Source: Candidatus Hydrogenedentota bacterium (lineage in GTDB: Bacteria; Hydrogenedentota; Hydrogenedentia; Hydrogenedentales; CAITNO01). From it: 18,245 bases of DNA. Both the position numbers and the translations under genes were made by a program. The stretch is from contig SLFT01000357.1 in the NCBI GenBank assembly GCA_007124105.1, forward strand, positions 1 through 18,245, given 5' to 3'. The notes beneath the pieces are model-generated. The model was not told the origin of the DNA and did not search any database. It saw only the letters and a list, made by a program, of their open reading frames with translations. Within the stretch, counting starts at the first letter, position 1. Each line of letters opens with the position of its first letter. Positions 1-6,878 of the stretch are shown here, piece after piece.

Positions 1-5
1 AACAC

Positions 6-168
6 AGCCCGGGGTTGCGGTACTCCGCTACCCCGGATGGCTGATGCCTGTCCCCTCCGGTTTACCCCAACGGGGTTACGTCCGTCTCTGGCTACGCAAC
101 CCCGTTGGGGTAGGCTAATGCTGGCGTATTGGCGCACCCAGGGTAGCGGAGTACCGCAACCCCGGGCT
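6..168. repeat. Nested inverted repeat, 28-bp outer arms and 15-bp inner arms
   Basis: The outer arms, 6-33 and 141-168, are perfect 28-bp reverse complements; the left arm begins AGCCCGGGGTTGCGG. Inside them, 63-77 (TACCCCAACGGGGTT) and 98-112 are perfect 15-bp reverse complements, extendable to 63-81/94-112 with one mismatch. The whole unit could fold into a long cruciform or, if transcribed, a branched hairpin. It resembles REP/MITE-like dispersed palindromic intergenic elements. No terminal target duplication or transposase is visible, so whether it moves is unknown. Confidence 0.85.
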
Positions 169-178
169 ACGATATTTA

Positions 179-191
179 ATCCCGTTGGGAT
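179..191. repeat. Short palindrome ATCCC-GTT-GGGAT
   Basis: A 5-bp stem with a 3-nt loop in an AT-rich flank (ATATTTA before, ATTGAATA after). Its core CCCGTTGGG echoes the CCCCGTTGGGG core of the inner arm at 100-110, so it is probably a relative or remnant of the same repeat family. Confidence 0.5.
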
Positions 192-246
192 ATTGAATAC
201 AAACACTCGCATAAAAGGCGCCCAAAGATGTGGGTAATGACAAGAC

Positions 247-343
247 CCCGGATATATCACCAGGTTTCGTCGTGAGCCTGTAAAGATTGCGTCAGGTCAA
301 GCGCTTTGCGCAGGCGCAACAGAAATCTGGTGAAATATCCGGG
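247..343. repeat. 97-bp element bounded by 17-bp imperfect inverted repeats
   Basis: The left arm 247-263 (CCCGGATATATCACCAG) and right arm 327-343 (CTGGTGAAATATCCGGG) are reverse complements at 16 of 17 positions. Between them is a GC-rich core containing the self-complementary GCGCTTTGCGC. The element ends 24 bp before the first gene, so it may form part of that gene's leader. The architecture resembles a miniature inverted-repeat element; a diverged match to its right end lies at 6651-6685. Confidence 0.65.
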
Positions 344-367
344 CTATAGAAACACGGACAACAAAAG

Positions 368-1408
368 ATGCGACGAATCAGACAGCAGCAACCGCCGCAC
401 GGCGAACATCACAGCGTTGTAATTATCGGCGCTGGGATGGCCGGACTTGCGGCTGCGCACACCATGCTTGACAACGGTATTTCTCCTCTGGTGCTGGAGG
501 CGGAGTCGCAGCCGGGCGGTCGTTGCGTCACGGTTGCCCATGATGGGGGGGTGTTTGATCTTGGCGCACAGTTTTTTACTGTTCGGGATGCCGCATTTCG
601 CCAGTTTCTTGAAAATCGTCTTGACGCGGGGCAGGCGCGAGAATGGACGCGCGGATTCCCTGATATTTCCGGTGTGTCCGAACTGGCAAGTCACCCGCGA
701 TATTGCGGCGTGGCGGGCATGGGCGCATTGGCAGCGTCTCTTGCCCGGGACATTCAGATACGTTTTAACAGCCGGGTAAAAGGTATTGTCGAGGGGCGCG
801 CGTGCTGGTTTTTGACTGTTGACAACAGCGAACGCATCAAGGCGGATATGGTGTTGATGACATCGCCGCTTCCATCTGCGCTACGTCTCATCAGCGATGA
901 GAACACGTGGCGCATGGGCGCGTTATTATTGCCTCTGACGGGTGTGTCCTATGCGCCGCGGCTGGCGGTCGCGGCCATCCTTGACGGTCCTTCCGGGCTT
1001 CCCGCGCCGGGCGCCGCACGGGTAGACGATGGGGCGGTATCGTGGATTGCCGATAACAAAATCAAGGGCATTTCGCCGGACGCCTTCGCCGTCACGATAC
1101 ACGCCACGCGCGCCTTCGCCGAAAATCACGGCGACATGCCCGCAGACGCCGCCGGCAACCTGCTTGCCGAGGCAGCGGCAGCCTTTTTAGAGAGCGACAT
1201 CACATCGGCGCTGTCGCGACGCTGGGAACACGGCGCGCCTGAAAGCATTCTGCAAAGAGACTATTACCTTGTGGAAGGGCGCGCGCCGTTGTATTTCGCG
1301 GGCGACGCCTTTTCTCGCGGCCAGATTGAAGGGGCCGTCCTATCGGGCATTGCCGCCGCCAATGCCATAACGACCCGCCTGTCTGCGACCTCTGCAACAG
1401 CCGAATAA
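368..1408 (+). CDS. FAD-dependent oxidoreductase, renalase/amine-oxidase-like
   Basis: A 346-residue flavoprotein. The N-terminus carries the dinucleotide-binding fold: a GAGMAG motif at residues 21-26, the ribose-binding acid at the end of strand two (E44, in LVLEAES) and GGR at 50-52. FDLGAQFFTVRD at about 63-74 is characteristic of the renalase-like branch of the amine oxidase superfamily, and LYFAGDAF followed by IEGAVLSGIAAA near residues 310-333 is the usual C-terminal FAD contact. The length suits that family. No signal peptide, so cytoplasmic. Substrate unknown: family members oxidise amines, dihydropyridine isomers or carotenoid-type compounds. The start at 368 is the only reasonable ATG before the Rossmann fold, although its ribosome binding site is poor. 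The next gene begins 20 bp downstream, so the two are probably co-transcribed. Confidence 0.85.
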   Translation: MRRIRQQQPPHGEHHSVVIIGAGMAGLAAAHTMLDNGISPLVLEAESQPGGRCVTVAHDGGVFDLGAQFFTVRDAAFRQFLENRLDAGQAREWTRGFPDISGVSELASHPRYCGVAGMGALAASLARDIQIRFNSRVKGIVEGRACWFLTVDNSERIKADMVLMTSPLPSALRLISDENTWRMGALLLPLTGVSYAPRLAVAAILDGPSGLPAPGAARVDDGAVSWIADNKIKGISPDAFAVTIHATRAFAENHGDMPADAAGNLLAEAAAAFLESDITSALSRRWEHGAPESILQRDYYLVEGRAPLYFAGDAFSRGQIEGAVLSGIAAANAITTRLSATSATAE

Positions 1409-1428
1409 CGGAACAGGAGAAGATATCC

Positions 1429-3003
1429 ATGTTAGAACGTTCCTCCATGATTGCCGCTCTGGAAGACCAGAGCAGCGTCTGGGATTTTATTATCATAGGC
1501 GGCGGCGCCACAGGCGTAGGCGTGGCCATTGACGCCGCCGCGCGCGGTTATCGGCCTTTACTGATCGAGGCGCACGATTTTGGCAAGGGCACCTCGAGCC
1601 GGAGCACCAAACTGGTCCATGGCGGCGTCCGTTATTTGCAGCAGGGCAATGTGTCGCTGGTGCTCGAGGCGCTCAAGGAACGGGGGCTGATGCGTCAGAA
1701 CGCGCCGCATCTGGTGCATGATCTGGCTTTCATTGTGCCGAATTATACGTGGTGGGAAGCGCCCTTTTACGGTATTGGCCTGCGTCTTTACGATTTTCTC
1801 GCGGGACGTCACGGCTTCGGCACGTCGCGCAATCTTTCCCTGAAAAAGACCATGACCCATATCCCGACAGTGGAAACAGAAGGACTGCGCGGCGGGGTCA
1901 TGTACTACGATGGTCAATTTGACGACGCGCGTCTGCTAATCAATATGATGCAGACGGCGGTGGAGCATGGCGCTGTTGCGGCCAATTATGTGGAAGCAAA
2001 GGCGTTGCTCAAGGAAGAGGGCATTGTCCGAGGGGTGCTGGCGGTGGACAACGAAAGCGGCGCGGAATATCGGTTGCGTGGGCGTGTGGTGGTGAACGCC
2101 ACCGGCGCATTCACAGACACGGTGCGCCAAATGGACGATGCCGCCGCGCCGCGCATGATCAGCCCGAGCCAGGGCGTACATATCGTATTGGACCAGTCGT
2201 TTCTGCCCGGCGACAGCGCCATCATGGTGCCGCATACCGACGATGGACGCGTGTTATTCGCCATCCCGTGGCAGGGGCATACACTGATTGGCACCACGGA
2301 TACGCCCATTGCGGCGGCGACGTTCGAGCCCCGCGCCTTGCCCGAGGAACTTGATTTCCTGGTTACCCATGCGGCGCGCTACCTCAGCAAGGACCCCGTC
2401 GAGAGCGATGTGCGCAGTGTGTTTACGGGCATCCGACCGCTGGTCGCCGGCGAGAACGAAGGGAATACCGCCGCGCTGTCGCGCGACCATACATTGCATA
2501 TATCGAGCGCGGGCCTGGTTACCATTAGCGGCGGCAAATGGACCACCTACCGGCGCATGGCCGAGGATACGGTGGACCAGGCGGCGGTGGTAGCCGAACT
2601 TGACGCGGCCCCCTGCAAAACGCATAACCTGCATATTCACGGATATGTGAAGAAGCCCGAGGAACTGGGCGCGCGGGCGCACTACGGCTCGGACGCGTTC
2701 CACATTAACAACCTGCTCGCCGAACACGAAAACTGGCGCGAACTTCTCCATCCCGATTTGGATGTTTGCGAGGGCGAGGTAATCTGGTCGGTACGTGAAG
2801 AATTGGCGCGTACGGTTGAAGACTTTCTGGCGCGCAGGTCGCGCATGCTTTTCCTGAACGCGCGCGCCGCCATTGCCGCCGCGCCAAAGGTGGCCGCGTT
2901 GATGGCCGATGAGCTGGGCAGGGACGACGCATGGCAGCGGGAACAGGTTGCGCACGTGAGCGAACTGGCGCACCAGTGTTTTATGATGCCCGGACAGGAA
3001 TAG
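1429..3003 (+). CDS. glpD: Aerobic glycerol-3-phosphate dehydrogenase (FAD)
   Basis: A 524-residue GlpD/GlpA-type enzyme that oxidises sn-glycerol 3-phosphate to dihydroxyacetone phosphate and passes electrons to the quinone pool at the inner membrane. Visible signatures: GGGATG FAD-binding turn at residues 24-29, then TSSRSTKLVHGGVRYL (about 55-70), the family hallmark; GTTDTP near 285; TGIRPLV and SGGKWTTYRRMAEDTVDQA further on; and a C-terminal DAO_C-type helical domain over roughly the last 120 residues. Length is normal. The start at 1429 is preceded by AGGAG at suitable spacing; ATG 1447 is a weaker alternative. No glpF, glpK or glpR neighbours are present, so this copy may serve lipid or general glycerol-phosphate turnover rather than a dedicated glycerol operon. 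The family call is strong; GlpD versus GlpA naming is less certain. Confidence 0.93.
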   Translation: MLERSSMIAALEDQSSVWDFIIIGGGATGVGVAIDAAARGYRPLLIEAHDFGKGTSSRSTKLVHGGVRYLQQGNVSLVLEALKERGLMRQNAPHLVHDLAFIVPNYTWWEAPFYGIGLRLYDFLAGRHGFGTSRNLSLKKTMTHIPTVETEGLRGGVMYYDGQFDDARLLINMMQTAVEHGAVAANYVEAKALLKEEGIVRGVLAVDNESGAEYRLRGRVVVNATGAFTDTVRQMDDAAAPRMISPSQGVHIVLDQSFLPGDSAIMVPHTDDGRVLFAIPWQGHTLIGTTDTPIAAATFEPRALPEELDFLVTHAARYLSKDPVESDVRSVFTGIRPLVAGENEGNTAALSRDHTLHISSAGLVTISGGKWTTYRRMAEDTVDQAAVVAELDAAPCKTHNLHIHGYVKKPEELGARAHYGSDAFHINNLLAEHENWRELLHPDLDVCEGEVIWSVREELARTVEDFLARRSRMLFLNARAAIAAAPKVAALMADELGRDDAWQREQVAHVSELAHQCFMMPGQE

Positions 3004-3025
3004 TTGTCCAGGCGCCCCCCCTGCG

Positions 3026-3055
3026 TTGCCTGTTGCCTGCGCGCTTGTCTATACT
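3026..3055 (+). promoter_or_regulatory. Candidate sigma70 promoter for sulfatase-DUF72 unit
   Basis: TTGCCT (3026-3031) and TATACT (3050-3055) are separated by 18 bp, matching the -35 and -10 consensus at 4/6 and 5/6. It lies 22 bp after the glpD stop and predicts a start near 3062, giving a leader of about 97 nt. It would make the sulfatase a separate transcription unit. Sequence inference only. Confidence 0.45.
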
Positions 3056-3075
3056 AACGAGTAGCTTTTCACATA

Positions 3076-3102
3076 GTCAGACGGGGTCTGACCATGTCTG
3101 AC
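3076..3102 (+). promoter_or_regulatory. Candidate FadR-type operator with repeated GTCTGAC
   Basis: GTCAGAC (3076-3082) and GTCTGAC (3086-3092) are a perfect inverted pair, and a further direct GTCTGAC copy sits at 3096-3102. The central GGTCTGACC (3085-3093) has 4-bp half-sites around one base, like the core of operators bound by FadR/FCD regulators (TGGTCNGAC-type as I recall it). It lies just downstream of the candidate promoter, where a bound repressor would block transcription. A FadR-family gene is encoded about 2.5 kb away and is a natural candidate regulator. Confidence 0.45.
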
Positions 3103-3158
3103 AGGATTGGCAAAACACCGGCAGGCCGGTATTTTCCGGCGGAGAGGAGTCCTCCCCC

Positions 3159-4724
3159 ATGATATCAAGACGCGATTTTTTGAAGCGGGCAGGCGCCGCG
3201 GCGACACTAGCTGCCGCCTGCACCCCGGGACGCACCAGTTGGGCAGGTGGGACCGCATCCCGCCCGAACATCCTATGGATATACAGTGACGACCATGCGG
3301 AAAACGCCGTCAGCGCTTACGGCAGCCGCCTGGCCGAGGTCGCGCCCACGCCCAACATAGACCGTATTGCGCATGAGGGGGTACTGTTCCGCAACAGTTT
3401 TGTCACCAATTCGATTTGCGGGCCCTGTCGCGCGGTGGTGCTTACTGGACTGCACAGCCATTTGAACGGGTTCCGACAGAATGGCGACCGCTTTGACGGC
3501 GATCAGCAGACCTTCCCGAAGTTGTTGCGCGAGGCGGGTTACCAGACAGCTTTGTTCGGCAAGTGGCACCTTGGCACCGAACCGACGGGTTTTGACGCCT
3601 GGGAGGTGTTGCCGGGACAGGGGCATTATTACAACCCTGAGTTCATCACGCCCTCGGGCCGCGGCCCAGTGGAAGGTTATGTCACCGACATCACCACGGA
3701 CAAGGCGCTTAACTGGCTCGAACAGGGACGTGACGCGGAAAAGCCGTTCATGTTAATGGTGCAGCACAAGGCGCCCCATCGCGAATGGGAGCCCGGCCCG
3801 GACCATCTTACCTTGTTTGATGACGTTAAGATACCCGAGCCCGATAATCTTTTCGACGACTATTCCGGGCGCGGCACGGCGGCGCGTGAACAGGATATGA
3901 CCATTGGCGAAACCATGCGTCTTGGACCGGACTTGAAAGTATGGGACGAGTCGGAAAAAGAAACGCCCGTATGGAACCGCACCTACGGACGCATGAACGA
4001 CGAGCAACGGGCCGCCTGGGATGCCGCCTACGATCCGAAAAACGCGGCCTTTCACGAAGCAGGGCTCGATGGCGACGATCTTGTGCGCTGGAAGTATCAG
4101 CGTTATCTGAAGGATTATCTGCGATGCATCCGCTCGATAGACGATAATGTGGGCCGCCTTCTCGATTATCTGGAAGCGACGGGGCTGGATAAAAACACGG
4201 TGGTTTTCTATTCCTCCGACCAGAGTTTCTATCTTGGCGAGCATGGCTGGTTCGACAAGCGCTTTATCTATGAGGAGTCGTTGCGTACGCCGCTGGTAGC
4301 GCGCTGGCCCGGCGTTATCGCGCCTGGTTCGCAGGTGGAGGAACTGGCGCAGAACCTCGATTGCGCGCAGACTTTCCTTGATATTGCCGGCGTATCCCAG
4401 CCAGACACTATGCAGGGCAGAAGTCTTCTGCCGCTGATGCGGGGCGAAAGGCCTGACGATTGGCGCGAGTCCATTTATTACCACTACTATGAAGGCGAGG
4501 GGCGTGTCCACAATGTGTACAAACATTACGGCGTACGCACAGACCGATATAAACTTGTTTATTTCTACACCCTTGACGAGTGGGAATTTTACGACCTGAA
4601 GAAAGACCCCAATGAGATGCAGAGCGTGTATGACGAACCCGCATACGCTTCTCAGATAGAGACCCTGAAAACAGAACTTGCGCGGTTACGCGCCCATTAC
4701 CGGGTGCCTGAGGATGACGCATAG
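3159..4724 (+). CDS. Tat-exported formylglycine sulfatase, S1 family
   Basis: A 521-residue type I sulfatase that hydrolyses sulfate esters outside the cytoplasm. SRRDFLKRAG at residues 3-12 is a twin-arginine signal; C21 after LAAA could make it a Tat lipoprotein. The catalytic motif C87-G-P-C-R91, followed by AVVLTG, is the formylglycine site, with C87 the predicted modified residue in a CxPCR variant of the usual CxPSR. Metal ligands D44 and D45 (SDDH), the GKWHLG motif, HKAPH near residue 205 and a C-terminal SSDQSFYLGEHGWFDKR block are present. HKAPHREW followed by the DDYSGRGTAAREQDM block resembles N-acetylglucosamine-6-O-sulfatases (S1_11 type), but subfamily and substrate are tentative. 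AGGAG at 3145-3149 supports the start. Maturation needs a formylglycine-generating enzyme or anaerobic maturase, not seen here. Confidence 0.92.
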   Translation: MISRRDFLKRAGAAATLAAACTPGRTSWAGGTASRPNILWIYSDDHAENAVSAYGSRLAEVAPTPNIDRIAHEGVLFRNSFVTNSICGPCRAVVLTGLHSHLNGFRQNGDRFDGDQQTFPKLLREAGYQTALFGKWHLGTEPTGFDAWEVLPGQGHYYNPEFITPSGRGPVEGYVTDITTDKALNWLEQGRDAEKPFMLMVQHKAPHREWEPGPDHLTLFDDVKIPEPDNLFDDYSGRGTAAREQDMTIGETMRLGPDLKVWDESEKETPVWNRTYGRMNDEQRAAWDAAYDPKNAAFHEAGLDGDDLVRWKYQRYLKDYLRCIRSIDDNVGRLLDYLEATGLDKNTVVFYSSDQSFYLGEHGWFDKRFIYEESLRTPLVARWPGVIAPGSQVEELAQNLDCAQTFLDIAGVSQPDTMQGRSLLPLMRGERPDDWRESIYYHYYEGEGRVHNVYKHYGVRTDRYKLVYFYTLDEWEFYDLKKDPNEMQSVYDEPAYASQIETLKTELARLRAHYRVPEDDA

Positions 4725-4750
4725 GCGTCAGCCCCTGGACATCTCCTGTT

Positions 4751-5623
4751 ATGACTGATGCGCCGCAAGGAATATACGTGGGCACTGCCGGCTGGCAATA
4801 CGACGACTGGAAGGGCATTGTTTATCCCGATAAAATGACGGGCGGCGCGAAGCCGTTGGCCCTGTTGGCGCGCTTGTGCGACCTGGTCGAGATCAATGTC
4901 ACCTATTACCGTCCCATCGTGGCGCGACAAAGTGTTTCCTGGCTCACGCAAACGGCGGCGAATCCGCGGTTTATGTTCTGCGCGAAACTGCCCGCAGCGC
5001 TGACGCATGAGCGGGAGGCGTCGCCTGACCCGGGCATAATAAACGGGTTCCGCGAGAGTATGGCGCCCCTGGTTGCCGCGCAGAAACTCGGTGCGGTACT
5101 TGCGCAGTTTCCCTGGAGTTTCAAGCGAACGTCCATGAACCGGCAGTATCTGGCGCGGCTTGCTGACGCAATGGACGGGTTGCCGATGGCGGTGGAGATG
5201 CGCCACGCGTCCTGGGACCACGCCGCGTATCGCGCAGGGCTCGCTGAACGAGGAATTGCGTGCTGCAATATTGACCAACCCACAGTTGCCGGCTGTCTCG
5301 AACCGGCCGCCCACGTAACGACGTCTTTCGGTTACGTGCGACTGCATGGACGGAACAGGGAGCATTGGTTTAATAGGGATAGCGGACGAAACGACCGTTA
5401 TAATTATCTGTATACCCGCGACGAACTCGGTCCGTGGATGGCGCGCATCATGGAAATGCGTGAACAGGTCAAGAAATTATTTGTCGTGACCAACAATCAC
5501 TATCGAGGTCAGGCCGTGGCAAACGCGCTTGAACTCCAAGCGGCTCTCGGCATCCGCCGTGCGACGCCCCCGGAGACGCTGGCGTATTTGTACCCGACGC
5601 TGCAACGGTTGGCTAAAGCGTGA
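4751..5623 (+). CDS. DUF72 family protein (YecE-like)
   Basis: A 290-residue DUF72 protein, predicted to be a cytoplasmic TIM barrel. Signatures: IYVGTAGWQYDDWKGIVYP at residues 8-26, LVEINVTYYRP at about 46-56, a central VEMRHASW strand, and YVRLHGR with a late VVTNNHYRGQAVANALEL segment. These match the DUF72 blocks from start to end, and the length is typical. The molecular function of the family is not established; no catalytic role is assigned. The gene starts 26 bp after the sulfatase stop without a strong ribosome binding site, suggesting co-transcription and possibly translational coupling. Its 3' end overlaps the convergent regulator by 11 bp, leaving no room for a terminator between them. 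Confidence 0.88.
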   Translation: MTDAPQGIYVGTAGWQYDDWKGIVYPDKMTGGAKPLALLARLCDLVEINVTYYRPIVARQSVSWLTQTAANPRFMFCAKLPAALTHEREASPDPGIINGFRESMAPLVAAQKLGAVLAQFPWSFKRTSMNRQYLARLADAMDGLPMAVEMRHASWDHAAYRAGLAERGIACCNIDQPTVAGCLEPAAHVTTSFGYVRLHGRNREHWFNRDSGRNDRYNYLYTRDELGPWMARIMEMREQVKKLFVVTNNHYRGQAVANALELQAALGIRRATPPETLAYLYPTLQRLAKA

Positions 5624-6377
5624 TTTGTGGCGCAGGTTCTTCGTTGTTGGATAGCGTGGCAATAAGCTGGTGGACAACTCCCTGGGAATGTTCGGCCAAT
5701 CGTTGCGCCAGCAACCCCGCCAGTTCCGCATCACGCGCCTCAATGGCGCGCACCAGTTCCTCAAGATCATGTTGTTCGATGAGGGGCGCAAATTGATCCA
5801 GGGGTACAACCGTGCGCAGCCTGGCAAGAATACGGCCCACGTTGTTAAAAATTAACTGATAGATCATGTTGTCCGTTGCTTGTGAGATTACCCGGAGCAA
5901 ACGTAGATTGGCTTTGATAAAACTCGGGGTGTCCGCCATCATCGAAGGGCGCTCGGCGAGGGCGGCCCGCATCTCATTCAATTGCTCGGATGTACGATTT
6001 TGCGCCGCCAGCCGCAACACATTGGGAACAAACAGGCGGCAGAAGACGAGCAGGTCGCGCAAGGCGCCGCCGTCGAGACGGTCGGCATCGTTAAACAAAA
6101 GATATTCGAACAGTTCCATGCCGCCATGTTGCAACACGTCTTTCGTATACACGCCTGAGCCTTGTTTGATTTCGATCATGCCCAACGCTTCGAGGTGCTT
6201 GAGCGACTCGCGCACCACATGACGTGATACTTGGTACTGGTTTGCCATCTCACGTTCGGTAGGCAGTCGCCCACCCGGTGGGTGCCGGTCGTCCAGCAAT
6301 TGACGAATCAGTGTGGTTGCAAGCCGCTGTGAAGCAGTACGCCCGGGTGATTTCATCGGTTCCCGCTGTAGCGCCAT
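5613..6377 (-). CDS. FadR/FCD-subfamily GntR transcriptional regulator
   Basis: A 254-residue DNA-binding regulator. Residues about 10-75 form the GntR winged helix: LPTEREMANQYQVSRHVVRE is the helix-turn-helix and IEIKQGSGVYT the wing. The remainder is an all-helical FCD ligand-binding domain. In that domain the usual metal-site histidines are only partly visible: EQH and AEH near the end are present, but the expected first FH-type position reads FIKAN, so the effector site may be atypical. I place the start at 6377, because GGAGG (6384-6388 on the complement) stands 6 bp before it. An in-frame upstream ATG at 6467 would run across the promoter. Family members usually sense organic acids, sugar acids or acyl-CoA; the effector here is unknown. 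Likely targets are its own promoter and the sulfatase promoter, possibly also the divergent pump. Confidence 0.9.
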   Translation of the reverse strand: MALQREPMKSPGRTASQRLATTLIRQLLDDRHPPGGRLPTEREMANQYQVSRHVVRESLKHLEALGMIEIKQGSGVYTKDVLQHGGMELFEYLLFNDADRLDGGALRDLLVFCRLFVPNVLRLAAQNRTSEQLNEMRAALAERPSMMADTPSFIKANLRLLRVISQATDNMIYQLIFNNVGRILARLRTVVPLDQFAPLIEQHDLEELVRAIEARDAELAGLLAQRLAEHSQGVVHQLIATLSNNEEPAPQITL

Positions 6378-6398
6378 ACTATGCCTCCAAGTAAAGTC

Positions 6399-6407
6399 AT
6401 CGTACCA
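6399..6407 (-). promoter_or_regulatory. Candidate autoregulatory FadR-type site
   Basis: Read on the minus strand this is TGGTACGAT, matching one half and the centre of the FadR-type consensus (TGGTnCGAY as I recall it), with a degraded second half (GAC). It lies between the regulator's -10 box and its start codon, the normal position for autorepression. Shares the GGTnnGA core with the site at 3085-3093. Confidence 0.35.
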
Positions 6408-6416
6408 AATAGCATT

Positions 6417-6446
6417 ATTATAGGCTAATTCTTGCATCATCGGCAA
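6417..6446 (-). promoter_or_regulatory. Sigma70 promoter of the FadR-like regulator
   Basis: On the minus strand TTGCCG (complement of 6441-6446) is followed after 18 bp by a perfect TATAAT (complement of 6417-6422). The predicted start is near 6410, giving a leader of about 33 nt that contains GGAGG before the ATG at 6377. This also argues against the longer start at 6467. Confidence 0.65.
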
Positions 6447-6460
6447 CTTTTTGATATACT
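6432..6460 (+). promoter_or_regulatory. Possible plus-strand promoter overlapping the regulator promoter
   Basis: TTGCAT (6432-6437), 17 bp, then TATACT (6455-6460). The -10 is good, the -35 poor. It overlaps the minus-strand promoter face to face, so only one polymerase could occupy the site. It would start a transcript near 6467 that ends at the terminator-like structure at 6679-6702, with no convincing coding content. Confidence 0.3.
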
Positions 6461-6678
6461 GGTTCAATCACTTGACGGGCGAAGCGTGTCGCCTTGTTGC
6501 CTTGTTTTAGGACAACACAGTGGCCCGCATATCGCACCCAATGTCGCCGTGCGTCTATTGTGGCGTCGCCAAGTCAGGTGTTTCGAGCAGATCGCCGGCT
6601 GGCAACATATTGGAAGACAAGCAATGTACCTGAGATGACGTGATAGTTACAGTCGCAACAGAGACCTGGTGATACGCG

Positions 6679-6702
6679 CGGGTTAATTGCCCGTTTTTTT
6701 TT
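6679..6702 (+). terminator. Weak intrinsic terminator before the pump promoter
   Basis: CGGG (6679-6682) and CCCG (6690-6693) can pair, with one T-G wobble possible inside, around a short AT-rich loop, followed at once by nine T residues (6694-6702). The stem is short, so efficiency is doubtful. It would insulate the pump from transcription arriving from upstream, and its T-run overlaps the pump's -35 box. Confidence 0.4.
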
Positions 6703-6730
6703 GGCAGGATACACAGTGTTCTGGTATATT
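6701..6730 (+). promoter_or_regulatory. Sigma70 promoter of the RND efflux operon
   Basis: TTGGCA (6701-6706, 5/6) and TATATT (6725-6730, 5/6) are 18 bp apart. The predicted start is near 6737, leaving a leader of about 140 nt before the GTG at 6879. It is the best plus-strand promoter in the divergent region. Confidence 0.6.
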
Positions 6731-6756
6731 GCGGCCTGTCTTTACTGGAAACAACT

Positions 6757-6769
6757 TATAAGCCTTATA
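6757..6769. promoter_or_regulatory. Perfect 13-bp inverted repeat in the pump leader
   Basis: TATAAG-C-CTTATA is a perfect palindrome about 20 bp after the predicted pump transcription start. It is flanked by two near-direct copies of A(C/G)TGGAAAC (from about 6745 and 6770). Position and symmetry suit an operator, but no matching regulator is identified and it does not look like the FadR-type sites. Confidence 0.35.
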
Positions 6770-6878
6770 GTGGAAACCTGTTATGATTGTTCCCCAGTCA
6801 AAGGGGTGTCTATTCAGTGAATGTGGACGGGATATTATTGTGCGCATGCTTTTTTTACGGTAGAGTATTGGAGGTCAG

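Larger units (their letters stand above)
1..367. other. Intergenic region made of palindromic repeats
   Basis: No convincing gene lies before the oxidoreductase. The region is filled by a nested inverted repeat (6-168), a short palindrome (179-191) and a second imperfect inverted repeat (247-343). A 66-codon open frame at 37-237 exists only because it runs through the repeats; it has no ribosome binding site or recognisable protein signature. I saw no convincing promoter for the gene at 368, so its transcript may start upstream of the window or at a non-consensus promoter. Confidence 0.7.
6378..6878. other. 501-bp divergent regulatory region
   Basis: No convincing protein gene lies between the regulator and the RND operon. 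It holds, from the regulator outward: a candidate operator, the regulator's promoter, an overlapping plus-strand promoter, a stretch of about 200 bp that could be a small RNA, a weak intrinsic terminator, and the pump promoter with a leader of about 140 nt. Open frames of 68 codons (6432-6638), 30 codons (from 6541) and 26 codons (from 6783) lack ribosome binding sites and family features. Confidence 0.6.

Noticed and set aside
37..237. 66-codon plus-strand open frame in the first repeat region
   Set aside because: It runs through perfect inverted repeats, has no ribosome binding site and shows no protein signature.
2254..2973. 239-codon minus-strand open frame
   Set aside because: It is antisense to glpD, with Arg/Gly/Ala-rich composition typical of a shadow frame.
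3753..4526. 257-codon minus-strand open frame
   Set aside because: It lies antisense to the sulfatase and has no recognisable domain.
6378..6467. 30-residue N-terminal extension of the FadR-like regulator
   Set aside because: It crosses the TATAAT promoter and lacks a ribosome binding site, while ATG 6377 has GGAGG at 6 bp.
6459..6484. tRNA-like GGTTCAATC T-loop
   Set aside because: No matching acceptor, D-arm or anticodon arm can be built around it.
6530..6610. Possible SRP RNA because of a GTCAGGT-like segment
   Set aside because: The conserved GGAAGG-AGCAGCC apical part of the SRP RNA is missing.
6541..6633. 30-codon frame with a CVYC motif in the divergent region
   Set aside because: No ribosome binding site, and too short to judge on a CxxC motif alone.
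6783..6863. 26-codon upstream frame in the pump leader
   Set aside because: No good ribosome binding site and no sign of a leader-peptide attenuation structure.
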